Source: an uncultured Acetatifactor sp. (GTDB taxonomy: Bacteria > Bacillota > Clostridia > Lachnospirales > Lachnospiraceae). From it: a stretch of 24,320 nucleotides of DNA. The notes under the pieces were generated by a model. It saw only the letters and a program-made list of their open reading frames with translations. It searched no databases and had not been told where the DNA came from. The position numbers and the translations under genes are program-made. This document shows, piece by piece, positions 1 to 7,246 of this stretch; within the stretch, counting starts at the first letter, position 1; the number at the start of each line of letters is the position of its first letter. The DNA lies in assembly GCA_910585665.1 (NCBI GenBank), contig CAJUFI010000067.1, positions 1-24,320 of the forward strand, read 5' to 3'.

Positions 1-262
1 GATTTCCCTGCCGTTTTTCGAAAATCATATGATCCGCTCTCTTGAACAGGGACTTCTCTTTCCCCGCCTGAAAGAATAGTACATCCGTCTTTTTCTTATC
101 CAGATTCGCAATACACAGATTATCATCCGATGCCAGCTGTACACACAATTCGCTTTTCCCGGTTTCATCTGTCTCCGCCAGAAGCACTTCCCGACCTTCC
201 TGTACGATAAAATCCTGTACCATCAAGTCTTTTATGATGAACTCCCTCTTCGTATTCCCCAT
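1..262 (-). CDS. Partial hypothetical protein, partner of AAA ATPase
   Basis: This is the N-terminal 87 residues of a protein that runs off the left edge of the window. It begins MGNTKREFIIKDLMVQDF and stays open to base 1. The ATG lies 6 nt after the TAG stop of the upstream ATPase, and AAGGAA between stop and ATG serves as ribosome binding site, so the two genes are very likely translated together. I see no signal peptide, membrane segment or motif I can name. The visible part is mixed and charged, with alternating hydrophobic stretches (DVLFFQAG, HMIFEK). A downstream partner of an OLD/AAA_21-like ATPase is often an effector such as a nuclease or TOPRIM protein, but nothing in these residues shows that. 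Start and coupling are well supported; function is unknown. Confidence 0.75.
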   Translation of the reverse strand, partial: MGNTKREFIIKDLMVQDFIVQEGREVLLAETDETGKSELCVQLASDDNLCIANLDKKKTDVLFFQAGKEKSLFKRADHMIFEKRQGN

Positions 263-268
263 TTCCTT

Positions 269-1621
269 CTACTCCTGAATCACATATGCCTCGTCCATGA
301 TCCGGTCAAGGGCATCATTGAATGTGGGAACCGCAAAGCCGTTTTCCCCGCAGTTCAGTTCCTCCACTTTCGTTTTTCCTCCTGCCACCGCTTTCAGCTG
401 ATACACTTTTACCTTTTGGGGGCTCAGCAGGTCTCGGGCTGTATATCCCAATTGATGGCATATTTCCTCCCTGTCTTCTCTTCCGGACAGGCGAATCATG
501 TTGTTGACATGCTGCAGTATGATATCGCTGTGGGTCGTGACATTCATCTGCACCCCGGCATTCACCATCTTGCACAGGACTCTCCCCATCTTCTGCTGAA
601 GCTGCGGGTGAAGGCACATTTCCGGTTCCTCATAGAACAGAGCGTCTATATATCTCTTATGTTTTAAAATCAGGATTAGCGGCGATAATTCCGTCACTAC
701 TGCGGACGTAATCCTCAATGGCATTCCTGCCATTTTTCCGTTTGGGACATACATCGCCTCCTTATTGGGCAACGCACTCATCTCGACTGTCCCGTCGGCC
801 ATGCTGCTCTCCAGATATTGTGCGATTTCCGCAAAGTCTTCATTGCTTTTCCCATCGAAAGCCAGGTCATTTATCACATCCAGAAACTGATTGATCGGCC
901 TTACAAAAGGAACCACCGTCTCCTGTTCCGCCGCAACATTGAATGTCGCCCTCCGGCTTACTTTATTGATGATATCTTTGGTCAGCATAAAACCGGTTCT
1001 TGCCGCCGGGAAATAAATTTTTCCGTTTAACCAGCCGTCATGACTATCCAGCACCATAGCCATCAATTTATCAACGATATATCGGTAAGTTTCTTCATCC
1101 AATATTCCTGTAGCCTGTTCCTTTTCAGATAAAGCCAATCTTATTCCACTATTACTGGCATCAGTTAAAGCTATGCCCATGCTTCCGCCAAACTCCTGAA
1201 ATCTAAAATTCAGAGAAATATCCGCTAACTCTGTCAGTTCAATCTGCAGTTCCTCTATTTCAACATCCGAACTGTTGAAAATGGCTTTCACAAATTTTTC
1301 TCTGTTCTGTTTTATCCGCTCCTGCAGGACAATCTGCAGCTCATCACCTATTTCACTGGCCGGTACAGTATGCACACCTAGTTCCATGGCTGCATCCACC
1401 TGCTTTTTTACCCAACTCCACAGCCTGTCATAGGTCTCCGTTTTCTCCGAGTTTACATTAGCATACAGCAGTTCTCCCCCCAGGTTCCGGATTCCCCAAA
1501 GGAGGGACATCAGATAACTCTTTCCGCTGTTATTGTCCCCCACAAAAAGAGTCAGCGGTGCAGTCTCAATCTCGGCGCTCTCAATCTTTCCATATCCTGA
1601 TACCTTTAATCTCCAACCCAC
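269..1621 (-). CDS. AAA family ATPase, OLD/AAA_21-like
   Basis: This 450-aa soluble protein has the layout of an ABC/SMC-like AAA ATPase of the OLD/AAA_15/AAA_21 group. A Walker A motif GDNNSGKS sits at residues 28-35, close to the N-terminus. A Walker B region LFYEEPEMCLHP at about 328-339 carries the EPE-x-x-LHP signature of this group. THSD at 363-366 is the expected switch histidine. The middle (about 60-300) is a helical insertion. No TOPRIM nuclease domain follows the ATPase core, so it is not a full OLD nuclease. The start is GTG at 1621, with GGGGAGG about 11 nt upstream; no ATG lies between it and the upstream in-frame stop. Such ATPases paired with a second gene occur in phage-defence systems (for example PARIS and Gabija-like pairs), but also elsewhere, so a defence role is only a hypothesis. 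Confidence 0.88.
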   Translation of the reverse strand: MGWRLKVSGYGKIESAEIETAPLTLFVGDNNSGKSYLMSLLWGIRNLGGELLYANVNSEKTETYDRLWSWVKKQVDAAMELGVHTVPASEIGDELQIVLQERIKQNREKFVKAIFNSSDVEIEELQIELTELADISLNFRFQEFGGSMGIALTDASNSGIRLALSEKEQATGILDEETYRYIVDKLMAMVLDSHDGWLNGKIYFPAARTGFMLTKDIINKVSRRATFNVAAEQETVVPFVRPINQFLDVINDLAFDGKSNEDFAEIAQYLESSMADGTVEMSALPNKEAMYVPNGKMAGMPLRITSAVVTELSPLILILKHKRYIDALFYEEPEMCLHPQLQQKMGRVLCKMVNAGVQMNVTTHSDIILQHVNNMIRLSGREDREEICHQLGYTARDLLSPQKVKVYQLKAVAGGKTKVEELNCGENGFAVPTFNDALDRIMDEAYVIQE

Positions 1622-1742
1622 CTTAAGGCCAACCTCCCCATTATCCGGCTTCCAGTCGTACTACTTCTGCCATCATTTCACCCAGTCTGATTGAACCATA
1701 CCGAAAATCCCTGCCCTAGCCCGGATTTCCGCCATTCCTCTC

Positions 1743-1851
1743 ACTTATACTACACGCCAGTAAAACTTCCCGTGAATCCCGACTACAGACCGCCGGCAAG
1801 GTACCTTTGCTCATTTTCCTTCTGTAAATTCCGGCGGCCTGTAGTATAAGT
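1743..1851. repeat. Palindromic MITE-like element, 109 bp
   Basis: The segment starts ACTTATACTACA (1743-1754) and ends with its exact reverse complement TGTAGTATAAGT (1840-1851), giving 12-bp perfect terminal inverted repeats. The similarity continues inward to 15 of 16 bases. A second pairing is possible between 1783-1796 and 1831-1844 (13 of 14). It lies between the divergent ATPase and GntR genes. It contains no credible ORF, so it is either a small non-autonomous mobile element or a strong two-way hairpin. Confidence 0.55.
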
Positions 1852-1908
1852 CTATCATGGAAGCGCGGAAAAGACAAACATAAAATACGAATTCTTTCCT
1901 TATCAGGC

Positions 1909-1936
1909 TTGACAAAAAGCCCCAGGTTGTTATAAT
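1909..1936 (+). promoter_or_regulatory. Sigma-A promoter of GntR-ABC operon
   Basis: TTGACA at 1909-1914 and TATAAT at 1931-1936 are separated by 16 bp. Both hexamers match the consensus exactly. Transcription should begin near 1943, about 100 nt before the GntR start codon. Confidence 0.88.
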
Positions 1937-1957
1937 GTACTTGTACATTAAGTACAT
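1935..1957. promoter_or_regulatory. Palindromic operator, probable GntR (YtrA-type) site
   Basis: ATGTACTT (1935-1942) and AAGTACAT (1950-1957) form a perfect 8-bp inverted repeat with a 7-bp spacer. The palindrome overlaps the end of the -10 box and covers the predicted transcription start. YtrA-subfamily GntR regulators usually repress their own ABC operon from such a site, so binding of the product of the next gene is the simplest reading. Confidence 0.78.
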
Positions 1958-2045
1958 TTGAGTGCCATCAGGGAACTCTGCAACTCTTTTTCCCGATGCG
2001 GAAACCACCGGAACGGCAGCGCCAAAACGCGTGAAAGGAATGCGC

Positions 2046-2423
2046 ATGGAAATCATTATCAGCAACAATGCCAACAAACCGATTTACGAACAGATTACAT
2101 CCCAAATCAAGGCCATGATAATGAGCGGCGAGCTCCAGGCGGGGGACGCCATCCCCTCCATGCGGGCCCTGGCGAAGTCCATCCACGTCAGCGTCATCAC
2201 CGTCCAGAAAGCCTATGAAGACCTCCAGCGGGACGGCTTCATCGAGACCACTGTGGGAAGGGGAAGCTTCGTGTCGGCACAGAACAAAGAATTCTATCAG
2301 GAAGAGCAGCAGCGCATCGCCGAGGAGCATTTACAGGCCGCTGCTGAAATCGGGCGCACCAGCAATATCCCCCTTGCGAAGCTGACAGAATTGCTGACCC
2401 TGTTCTATGAGGACAGCCCCTGA
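2046..2423 (+). CDS. GntR family regulator, YtrA subfamily
   Basis: This 125-aa DNA-binding protein has an N-terminal winged helix-turn-helix of GntR type. It begins NKPIYEQITSQIKAMI and continues through IPSMRALAKSIHVSVITVQK and the wing FIETTVGRGSFVS. Only about 45 residues follow the wing, the short helical tail typical of the YtrA subfamily and too small for a ligand-binding domain. The frame is open upstream to a GTG at 1962, but that codon is at the promoter. AAAGGA (2034-2039) sits 6 nt before the ATG at 2046, so I use that start; ATG 2040 is too close to the ribosome binding site. It is the first gene of an operon with an ABC ATPase and permease and probably represses it through the palindrome at 1935-1957. 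YtrA-type cassettes usually respond to cell-wall-active agents, which is inference here. Confidence 0.9.
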   Translation: MEIIISNNANKPIYEQITSQIKAMIMSGELQAGDAIPSMRALAKSIHVSVITVQKAYEDLQRDGFIETTVGRGSFVSAQNKEFYQEEQQRIAEEHLQAAAEIGRTSNIPLAKLTELLTLFYEDSP

Positions 2424-2469
2424 TACAGAATTTTTTATGCCGGTCAGAAAACATACTATAAAAACATCA

Positions 2470-2488
2470 TAAGGAATTGTCTACAAAT
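2470..2488 (+). repeat. Truncated end of dispersed palindromic repeat
   Basis: TAAGGAATTGTCTACAAAT matches the left end of the repeat family seen in full at 15226-15330 and 23763-23868. Only this end is present, between the GntR gene and the ABC ATPase gene, so it looks like a decayed copy. Confidence 0.5.
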
Positions 2489-2546
2489 CCTTTTCCATAA
2501 AAAACCTTTGCACGGAAAACATTATGTCATCAGGAGGACGAATCAC

Positions 2547-3431
2547 ATGGAGAACATCTTAGAACTACACCAGGTCTCCAAGACCTATTCCAAATCGGAT
2601 TTCACCCTGGACAGCCTTTCCCTCTCTCTGCCCTACGGAGCCATTTTGGGCTTCGTCGGGGAAAACGGGGCCGGAAAGACCACCACCATCGACTGCATCC
2701 TGAATACGGTCAGGAAAGACAGCGGCACGGTAAAGCTGTTCGGCAGAGAGATGGGGGACGAAGATACGGACATCCGGGAAAAAATCGGCGTGGTCTATGA
2801 CGGCGATAATTTCCCCGGCTTCTGGACGGCAACGCATCTCTCCCGGGTCATGGCCGGGCTTTACGCACAGTGGGACGATGCGCTGTTCCAAAAGTACCTG
2901 GAGGAGTTCCGTCTGCCGCCCAGGCAGAAAATCAGGAGCTATTCCAGGGGAATGACCATGAAGCTGGCGTTGGCCGCCGCCCTTTCCCACCATCCTCAGC
3001 TATTGATTCTGGACGAAGCCACCAGCGGGCTGGATCCAATCATGCGGGACGATATGCTGGATGTTTTTCTGGAGTTCGTCCAGGAGGAAAGCCATTCCAT
3101 CTTTCTGTCCTCCCACATCACAAGCGACCTGGACAAGATTGCGGATTACATTGCTTTCCTCCACATGGGAAAGCTGATTATGACCGTATCCAGAAACGAC
3201 CTGGCCTATAAATACGGCGTCATGCGCTGCCGGGAAAGCCAGTTTTCCGCTTTGCATCCGGAGGACATGATTGCCTACAGAAAGCGGGATTTTCAGATTG
3301 ATGTGCTGGTCTCCGATGTGGAAGCGGCCCGGAACAAATATCGGGATGCCGTCATAGACCATGTTTCCGTTGACGAAGTCATGCTGTTGCTGGTAAAGGG
3401 GACAGTGTGTAAAGAGTTTCTAAGGCTGTAA
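2547..3431 (+). CDS. ABC transporter ATP-binding protein
   Basis: This 294-aa nucleotide-binding subunit of an ABC-2/BcrA-type exporter has Walker A GENGAGKT (38-45), signature YSRGMTM (132-138), Walker B LLILDEA (152-158) followed by TSGLDP, and switch His190 in SSHITSDLDKIAD. The signature SRGM instead of SGGQ is usual for the YtrB/EcsA-like branch. About 70 residues after the H-loop form a variable C-terminal region. AGGAGG at 2532-2537 lies 9 nt before the ATG at 2547; the 13 residues encoded upstream in frame are not supported by a binding site. It should power the permease encoded at 3609-4256 under control of the GntR regulator. The substrate cannot be read from sequence. Confidence 0.92.
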   Translation: MENILELHQVSKTYSKSDFTLDSLSLSLPYGAILGFVGENGAGKTTTIDCILNTVRKDSGTVKLFGREMGDEDTDIREKIGVVYDGDNFPGFWTATHLSRVMAGLYAQWDDALFQKYLEEFRLPPRQKIRSYSRGMTMKLALAAALSHHPQLLILDEATSGLDPIMRDDMLDVFLEFVQEESHSIFLSSHITSDLDKIADYIAFLHMGKLIMTVSRNDLAYKYGVMRCRESQFSALHPEDMIAYRKRDFQIDVLVSDVEAARNKYRDAVIDHVSVDEVMLLLVKGTVCKEFLRL

Positions 3432-3444
3432 AGTACACATCCTA

Positions 3445-3596
3445 AAGCGCCAAAGTGCATGGCGCTTGAGACCCTAAATTGCACACAGAAGAATGCCCAA
3501 TCAAACAGAGTTCGCTTTGGGCGGGCATTCTTCCAAGCGCGTTTTTTGCGCTTTGCCGACACCAATTGTTCTGTTGTATGTGCCGCCGCAGGCGGC
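3445..3596 (+). promoter_or_regulatory. Multi-hairpin spacer before ABC permease
   Basis: Four inverted repeats fill the spacer between ATPase and permease. They are AAGCGCC/GGCGCTT (3445-3451/3461-3467), an 11-bp stem GAAGAATGCCC/GGGCATTCTTC (3488-3498/3523-3533), AAGCGC/GCGCTT (3535-3540/3548-3553) and GCCGCC/GGCGGC (3582-3587/3591-3596). The last ends one base before the AAGGAGG binding site of the permease. None has a clear T-run. They may stabilise the mRNA, pause transcription or tune permease translation; which one is not known. Confidence 0.55.
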
Positions 3597-3608
3597 AAGG
3601 AGGGAAGT

Positions 3609-4256
3609 ATGAAAGGATTGCTTCGAAACAATTTACTTGCGGCATTTTCCAATGCAATGATTTTTTCAGTCTTTATGCTGTTGTGGGGAATTTTTATCAT
3701 GGCATTTCCCGACAGGGATTTATTTATCGGCTTCGGACTGTCGGGAATGGCGGGATTTTCGATAAACGGAATCTTCTGCATCCAGAGGGAGTCCTGCTCA
3801 AGATGGAGCAAATATAAATTGACAGCTCCCATCCGGCGGACGGATATCATCAAAAGCTACTATACCGCCCAGTTGGTCTGGCTGTTCTGGGGAATGTTGT
3901 TTGCCGCAGCCGCTTCCGTCCTGTCCTCCCGGGTTTTCCGCAGATGGGCCTTCGATCTGTATACCGATCTCCCCATGTTCGCCCTGGGAATCAGCATAAG
4001 CCTTTTTCTCTGCGCGATATTTTTCCCTTTGTTCTGCTGGAGCAGGGAGAACAGGGGCGAAGTGTTTCTGGTGATTGCACTGCTGTGCGCCATTGCCGTG
4101 GATGCGGGACTGGTCATGCTGCTGAACATGCTTTTACCGGAGCCGGGGGAGATAACCATACTGTGCGGCACTGTGGCCATGACGGGCTGTTCGGCGCTGG
4201 CTTTTGCCCTGTCCTATCCGCTGACCGCCCATATTTACAGGAAAAAAGAGTTTTGA
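3609..4256 (+). CDS. ABC-2 type permease
   Basis: This 215-aa integral membrane protein has about six hydrophobic segments, including AMIFSVFMLLWGIFIMAF (near 16-33), GFGLSGMAGFSINGIF, LVWLFWGMLFAAAASVL, MFALGISISLFLCAIFFPLF, VFLVIALLCAIAVDAGLVML and TVAMTGCSALAFALSY. SKYKLTAPIRRTDIIKSYY resembles the cytoplasmic coupling stretch of small ABC-2 permeases paired with YtrA-controlled ATPases. ATG 3609 is preceded by AAGGAGGGA at the expected distance; the frame is open further upstream but through the hairpin region. It is the last gene of the cassette and should form the membrane channel for the ATPase at 2547-3431. Export of a peptide, antibiotic or lipid-linked substrate is plausible, but the sequence does not show which. 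Confidence 0.85.
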   Translation: MKGLLRNNLLAAFSNAMIFSVFMLLWGIFIMAFPDRDLFIGFGLSGMAGFSINGIFCIQRESCSRWSKYKLTAPIRRTDIIKSYYTAQLVWLFWGMLFAAAASVLSSRVFRRWAFDLYTDLPMFALGISISLFLCAIFFPLFCWSRENRGEVFLVIALLCAIAVDAGLVMLLNMLLPEPGEITILCGTVAMTGCSALAFALSYPLTAHIYRKKEF

Positions 4257-4263
4257 CACAGCA

Positions 4264-4290
4264 AAAGCAGGTACGATATGTGCCTGCTTT
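4264..4290 (+). terminator. Likely terminator of GntR-ABC operon
   Basis: AAAGCAGG (4264-4271) pairs with CCTGCTTT (4283-4290) around an 11-nt loop, starting 8 nt after the permease stop codon. The tail after the stem is only weakly T-rich, so efficiency is uncertain. Confidence 0.6.
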
Positions 4291-4434
4291 CGCATGTAAA
4301 GCTATCTCCCTTTTCGGAAAAGTGTTCCCATTGCTTAAAATTGGAAGTAAAATGTATATTTATACATAAAAACTACTGAATTTGCACTTGACTGACAATT
4401 CTTCAAACTTGAATTTATGGATACAATGCAAAGT

Positions 4435-4929
4435 TCAATCATTAAATTGCTTGACGCGAAAGTCCATGCCACCAATCTGCTCTCTGCGTTCGGTTGCAAA
4501 GGAGTGCATATCCTTCCTCACGGTAACAATACTTAGCCGATCATAGCCAAGGCGGTGATAGAGCCGCAGCGCAAGAATATTGTCTGGAACTACGTCCATA
4601 CAGATTCCCTCCACGCCCCGCTTTTGCAATATTTCTTCCACAAGGCCAATGGCTTTGGAGGCAATACCCTGCCTGCGCAAACTATCTTCCACAAAGATGT
4701 CCTCGATCCAGCAGACCGTTGCCCCACGCCAGTTGAGATGGACAAATCCCACAGGGATCCCATCGCCGAGAATGTCGTAAAGTTCGTGCTCTTCTTTTGT
4801 CCAGCTGGCAAGATTTTTCCGAGCCTGTGCCTCATTGATCTTCGAATGATGCACATGGAAAAAAGCACTTATGGAGCGAAGCATTGTTTTTTCACTGGTG
4901 CCGTCATACGGCCTGAGTATAATTTCCAT
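4435..4929 (-). CDS. GNAT family N-acetyltransferase
   Basis: This 164-aa enzyme should transfer an acetyl group from acetyl-CoA to an unknown amine substrate. The GNAT core is clear: the beta-4 strand region VCWIEDIFVEDSLR is followed by the acetyl-CoA pyrophosphate loop RRQGIA (85-90). The C-terminal GICMDVVPDNILALRLYHRLGY is the usual beta-5/alpha-4 segment with the conserved Tyr-x-x-x-Gly-Tyr pattern. The ATG at 4929 has GAGG a few bases upstream. It lies about 100 bp downstream of argS on the same strand and may be read through from it; I see no separate promoter. The substrate could be a small metabolite, antibiotic or protein N-terminus. Confidence 0.88.
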   Translation of the reverse strand: MEIILRPYDGTSEKTMLRSISAFFHVHHSKINEAQARKNLASWTKEEHELYDILGDGIPVGFVHLNWRGATVCWIEDIFVEDSLRRQGIASKAIGLVEEILQKRGVEGICMDVVPDNILALRLYHRLGYDRLSIVTVRKDMHSFATERREQIGGMDFRVKQFND

Positions 4930-5028
4930 TTGATATACCTCTTCAACTCCTTAACAGCTTTCCCGAAATAACTTGCACCATTTGTTTCAGCTGAACATTT
5001 GCAGGCACTTCCCGACTACAAAATCGGC

Positions 5029-6795
5029 TTACATCTTCTCCGGCGCGGAAAATCCCAGCAGATCGATACAGGTCTCCAGCACGTCCCGGGTCAGCGCCAG
5101 CAGCGCGATCAGGCTCTCCCGCCTTGCCCCGTCCTCCTCACTCAAAATCTTGGTCTCATGGTAGAAATGGTTGAAGGCGTTGGCCAAATCATAGATATAG
5201 GCGCATACCTTATGGGGCGCAATCTCCTCGGCGGCGCTCTGGATCATGGTGTTGAACTGCACCAGCGCCATCTCCAGCTCTTTCTCCGAGCTGCCCGCCG
5301 CTTCCAGGAAGGCAAGCTGCTCCATCTTTCCCCCTTGCTCTTTGTACTTATTTAAGATAGATTTAATACGTACAATCGTATACAGGATGTAAGGCCCGGT
5401 ATCCCCCTCAAAGGAAGTGAACCTGTCGATATCGAACACATAGTCCTTTGCGGCCTGGTTGGACAAATCCCCATACTTCAGAGCGGAAAGCGCCACGGTC
5501 TCCGCCACGGCCTTCGCCTCCTCCTCGGGCATCTCCCGGCCCTCCCGAATCTTCCGGTACATTTCCTCCTGGGTCTCCCGCACCAGCACGTCCAGCCGCA
5601 TGACGCCGCCGTCCCTGGTCTTGAAGGGCTTGCCGTCGCTGCCGTTCATGGTGCCGTGGCCCAGGAACTTCAGAACCGTCTCCGGCTTCACCAGCTTCGT
5701 CTTGCGGGCGCAGCGGAATACCTGCTCAAAGTACAGATCCTGGCGCTTGTCCGTGATATAGATAATCTCATCAGGATCGTAAAGGCGCATACGCTCCATG
5801 ATGGTAGCCAAGTCCGTGGTGTTGTACAGGGACGCGCCATCGGACTTCAGAATCATGCAGGGCGGCACCTCCTTGGTGTCGGTCTCCTCCTTCACGTCCA
5901 CCACCAAAGCGCCGTCGCTGATATAGGCCCAGCCCCCCTCTTTCATATAATCCACCATCTCGGGTATCAGGTCGTTCACATCGCTCTCGCCCTTCCACAG
6001 GTCGAACTCCACGTTCAGACTGTCGTAATTCTTCTTCAGATCCACCTTGGACACATCCACGATATGCTTCCACAGGGCACGGTATCCCCGCACACCCTTC
6101 TGGAACTTGCGGGTGGCCTCCAGGGCCTTTGCCTTGAATGCCGCATCCTCCTTTGACTTGGCACTGGCCAGGGGGTAGATCTCTGCGAACTCCGCCTCGG
6201 TGATAGGCTCTTCCGCCGGATACTCGCCCTGGTAGCTCTCGTCAAAATACAGCAAATCCGGCTTGCGCTCCTGCAGCTCCGTGATCACCATGCCGATGGG
6301 CGTGCCCCAGTCCCCCAGATGCACGTCCCCGATGACCTCATGGCCCGCATAGCGGCTGATGCGCTTGATGCTCTCGCCGATGATGGCCGGGCGCAGATGC
6401 CCCACATGGAGGGGCTTGGCCACATTTGCCCCGCCGTAGTCGATCATTATCTTCTTCGGTTTTTCAGGCATTTCCAAACCGAATTTCGGTTCCGAATCCA
6501 TGGCTTTCACCATGCCCAGCAGGAAACTCTCGGACAGTTTCAGATTCAGGAAGCCCGGAGCCACGGCTGCCGCCTCCTTGAATACAGGGCTGTCCGCAAG
6601 CCGGGCCGCCACATCATTGGCAATCATGATAGGAGCCTTCTTATACTTCTTTGCCCCCGCCATAGCGCCGTTGCACTGATATTCGCACAAGTCAGGGCGG
6701 TTGGACAGGGTCACCCTGCCCAGGGCCGCCTCATACCCGGCCGCCTCGAAAGCCTTTCCCATTTCTTCCGTCAATACATCCAGTATCTTCTTCAT
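5029..6795 (-). CDS. argS: Arginyl-tRNA synthetase
   Basis: This class I aminoacyl-tRNA synthetase charges tRNA-Arg with arginine. The product is 588 aa, a normal length. Residues about 1-100 form the N-terminal additional domain that contacts the tRNA. The HIGH motif appears as HVGH (130-133) inside GGANVAKPLHVGHLRPAI, the standard ArgRS form. A KMSKS-like loop is represented by KPFKTRDGGVMRLDVL, as in ArgRSs with a degenerate KMSKS. The anticodon-binding helical domain closes the protein (IAPHKVCAYIYDLANAFNHFYHE). The frame extends 53 codons upstream, but those codons lie in a palindromic repeat. GGAG about 8 nt before ATG 6795 and the family N-terminus MKKILDVL fix the start. The leader is long and repeat-filled; no T-box sequence is visible. 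Confidence 0.97.
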   Translation of the reverse strand: MKKILDVLTEEMGKAFEAAGYEAALGRVTLSNRPDLCEYQCNGAMAGAKKYKKAPIMIANDVAARLADSPVFKEAAAVAPGFLNLKLSESFLLGMVKAMDSEPKFGLEMPEKPKKIMIDYGGANVAKPLHVGHLRPAIIGESIKRISRYAGHEVIGDVHLGDWGTPIGMVITELQERKPDLLYFDESYQGEYPAEEPITEAEFAEIYPLASAKSKEDAAFKAKALEATRKFQKGVRGYRALWKHIVDVSKVDLKKNYDSLNVEFDLWKGESDVNDLIPEMVDYMKEGGWAYISDGALVVDVKEETDTKEVPPCMILKSDGASLYNTTDLATIMERMRLYDPDEIIYITDKRQDLYFEQVFRCARKTKLVKPETVLKFLGHGTMNGSDGKPFKTRDGGVMRLDVLVRETQEEMYRKIREGREMPEEEAKAVAETVALSALKYGDLSNQAAKDYVFDIDRFTSFEGDTGPYILYTIVRIKSILNKYKEQGGKMEQLAFLEAAGSSEKELEMALVQFNTMIQSAAEEIAPHKVCAYIYDLANAFNHFYHETKILSEEDGARRESLIALLALTRDVLETCIDLLGFSAPEKM

Positions 6796-6874
6796 TTCGA
6801 TTCTCCGTTCTTCCCGCTTTGCCAGAGCTTCCTCTTTCCTGCCGTGCCACAGGGCAAGAGCTCTGCGCATACGC

Positions 6875-6979
6875 TTATAGTAAACGACATTTCCTTTTGT
6901 ACCTGAGTACTTTGCTGATATCGTGGAGTATACGTCTTCCAGGCAATCAGGCACAAAAAACTAATGTCGTTTACTATAA
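6875..6979. repeat. MITE-like palindromic element, 105 bp, 16-bp TIRs
   Basis: TTATAGTAAACGACAT (6875-6890) and its exact reverse complement (6964-6979) bound a 105-bp segment. Inside the ends, TTTTGTACCTGA on one arm and TTTTGTGCCTGA on the other also pair, so the element folds into a long imperfect hairpin. It is different in sequence from the more common repeat family of this window and shares its last bases with a copy of that family. It lies in the argS leader. Confidence 0.65.
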
Positions 6980-7090
6980 GAACTGTCGGAAAATAACTGA
7001 TACGATTTGTTTCGGAAAATTTGGATAAAGTCCGAAAACACAACAAAAAATGCAAAAAACTCATATCAATCATTTGTAGACAGTTCCTTA
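6977..7090 (-). repeat. Dispersed palindromic repeat, copy D
   Basis: Read on the minus strand it starts TAAGGAACTGTCTACAAAT and ends with AACTGATAC-type sequence pairing back to GTATCAGTTATTTTCCGACA. The ends match copies A and C. The centre is degenerate (TTGTGTTTTCGGACTTT instead of TTGTATTTCCGGGCTTT). It lies in the argS leader and abuts the 105-bp MITE-like element. Confidence 0.75.
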
Positions 7091-7167
7091 CGCCGCTTTC
7101 TGCCGCAGATAAGGAATTAGGGTGCGGCATGAAACTAGAAGTTGGCTCTGCGCTTTTCTGTGTCAGC

Positions 7168-7196
7168 ATTATACCCCAATTTTCGGTTTCGTGCAA
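7168..7196 (-). promoter_or_regulatory. Predicted promoter for argS
   Basis: On the minus strand TTGCAC (7196-7191) and TATAAT (7173-7168) are separated by 17 bp. This predicts a start near 7160 and an argS leader of about 365 nt that includes both palindromic elements. Confidence 0.7.
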
Positions 7197-7246
7197 CCTA
7201 TTTCTCCGAACCTGCGTACCTACTATGGAGCATATTTCAAGGAGTG

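Noticed and set aside
1622..1740. Short minus-strand frame ending SIRLGEMMAEVVRLEAG before the ATPase
   Set aside because: It might be the tail of a lost gene, but it is too short and has no start or match that I can support.
1962..2045. Longer start (GTG 1962) for the GntR gene
   Set aside because: It lies at the promoter and operator, has no binding site, and the family N-terminus begins at ATG 2046 after AAAGGA.
6796..7160. T-box riboswitch in the argS leader
   Set aside because: No antiterminator T-box sequence (GGGTGG-x-ACCGCG type) or terminator is present; the leader consists of palindromic repeats.
6796..7169. Long minus-strand frame in the argS leader ending at the argS ATG
   Set aside because: It runs through two palindromic repeats, has no ribosome binding site, and its first ATG overlaps the predicted -10 box.
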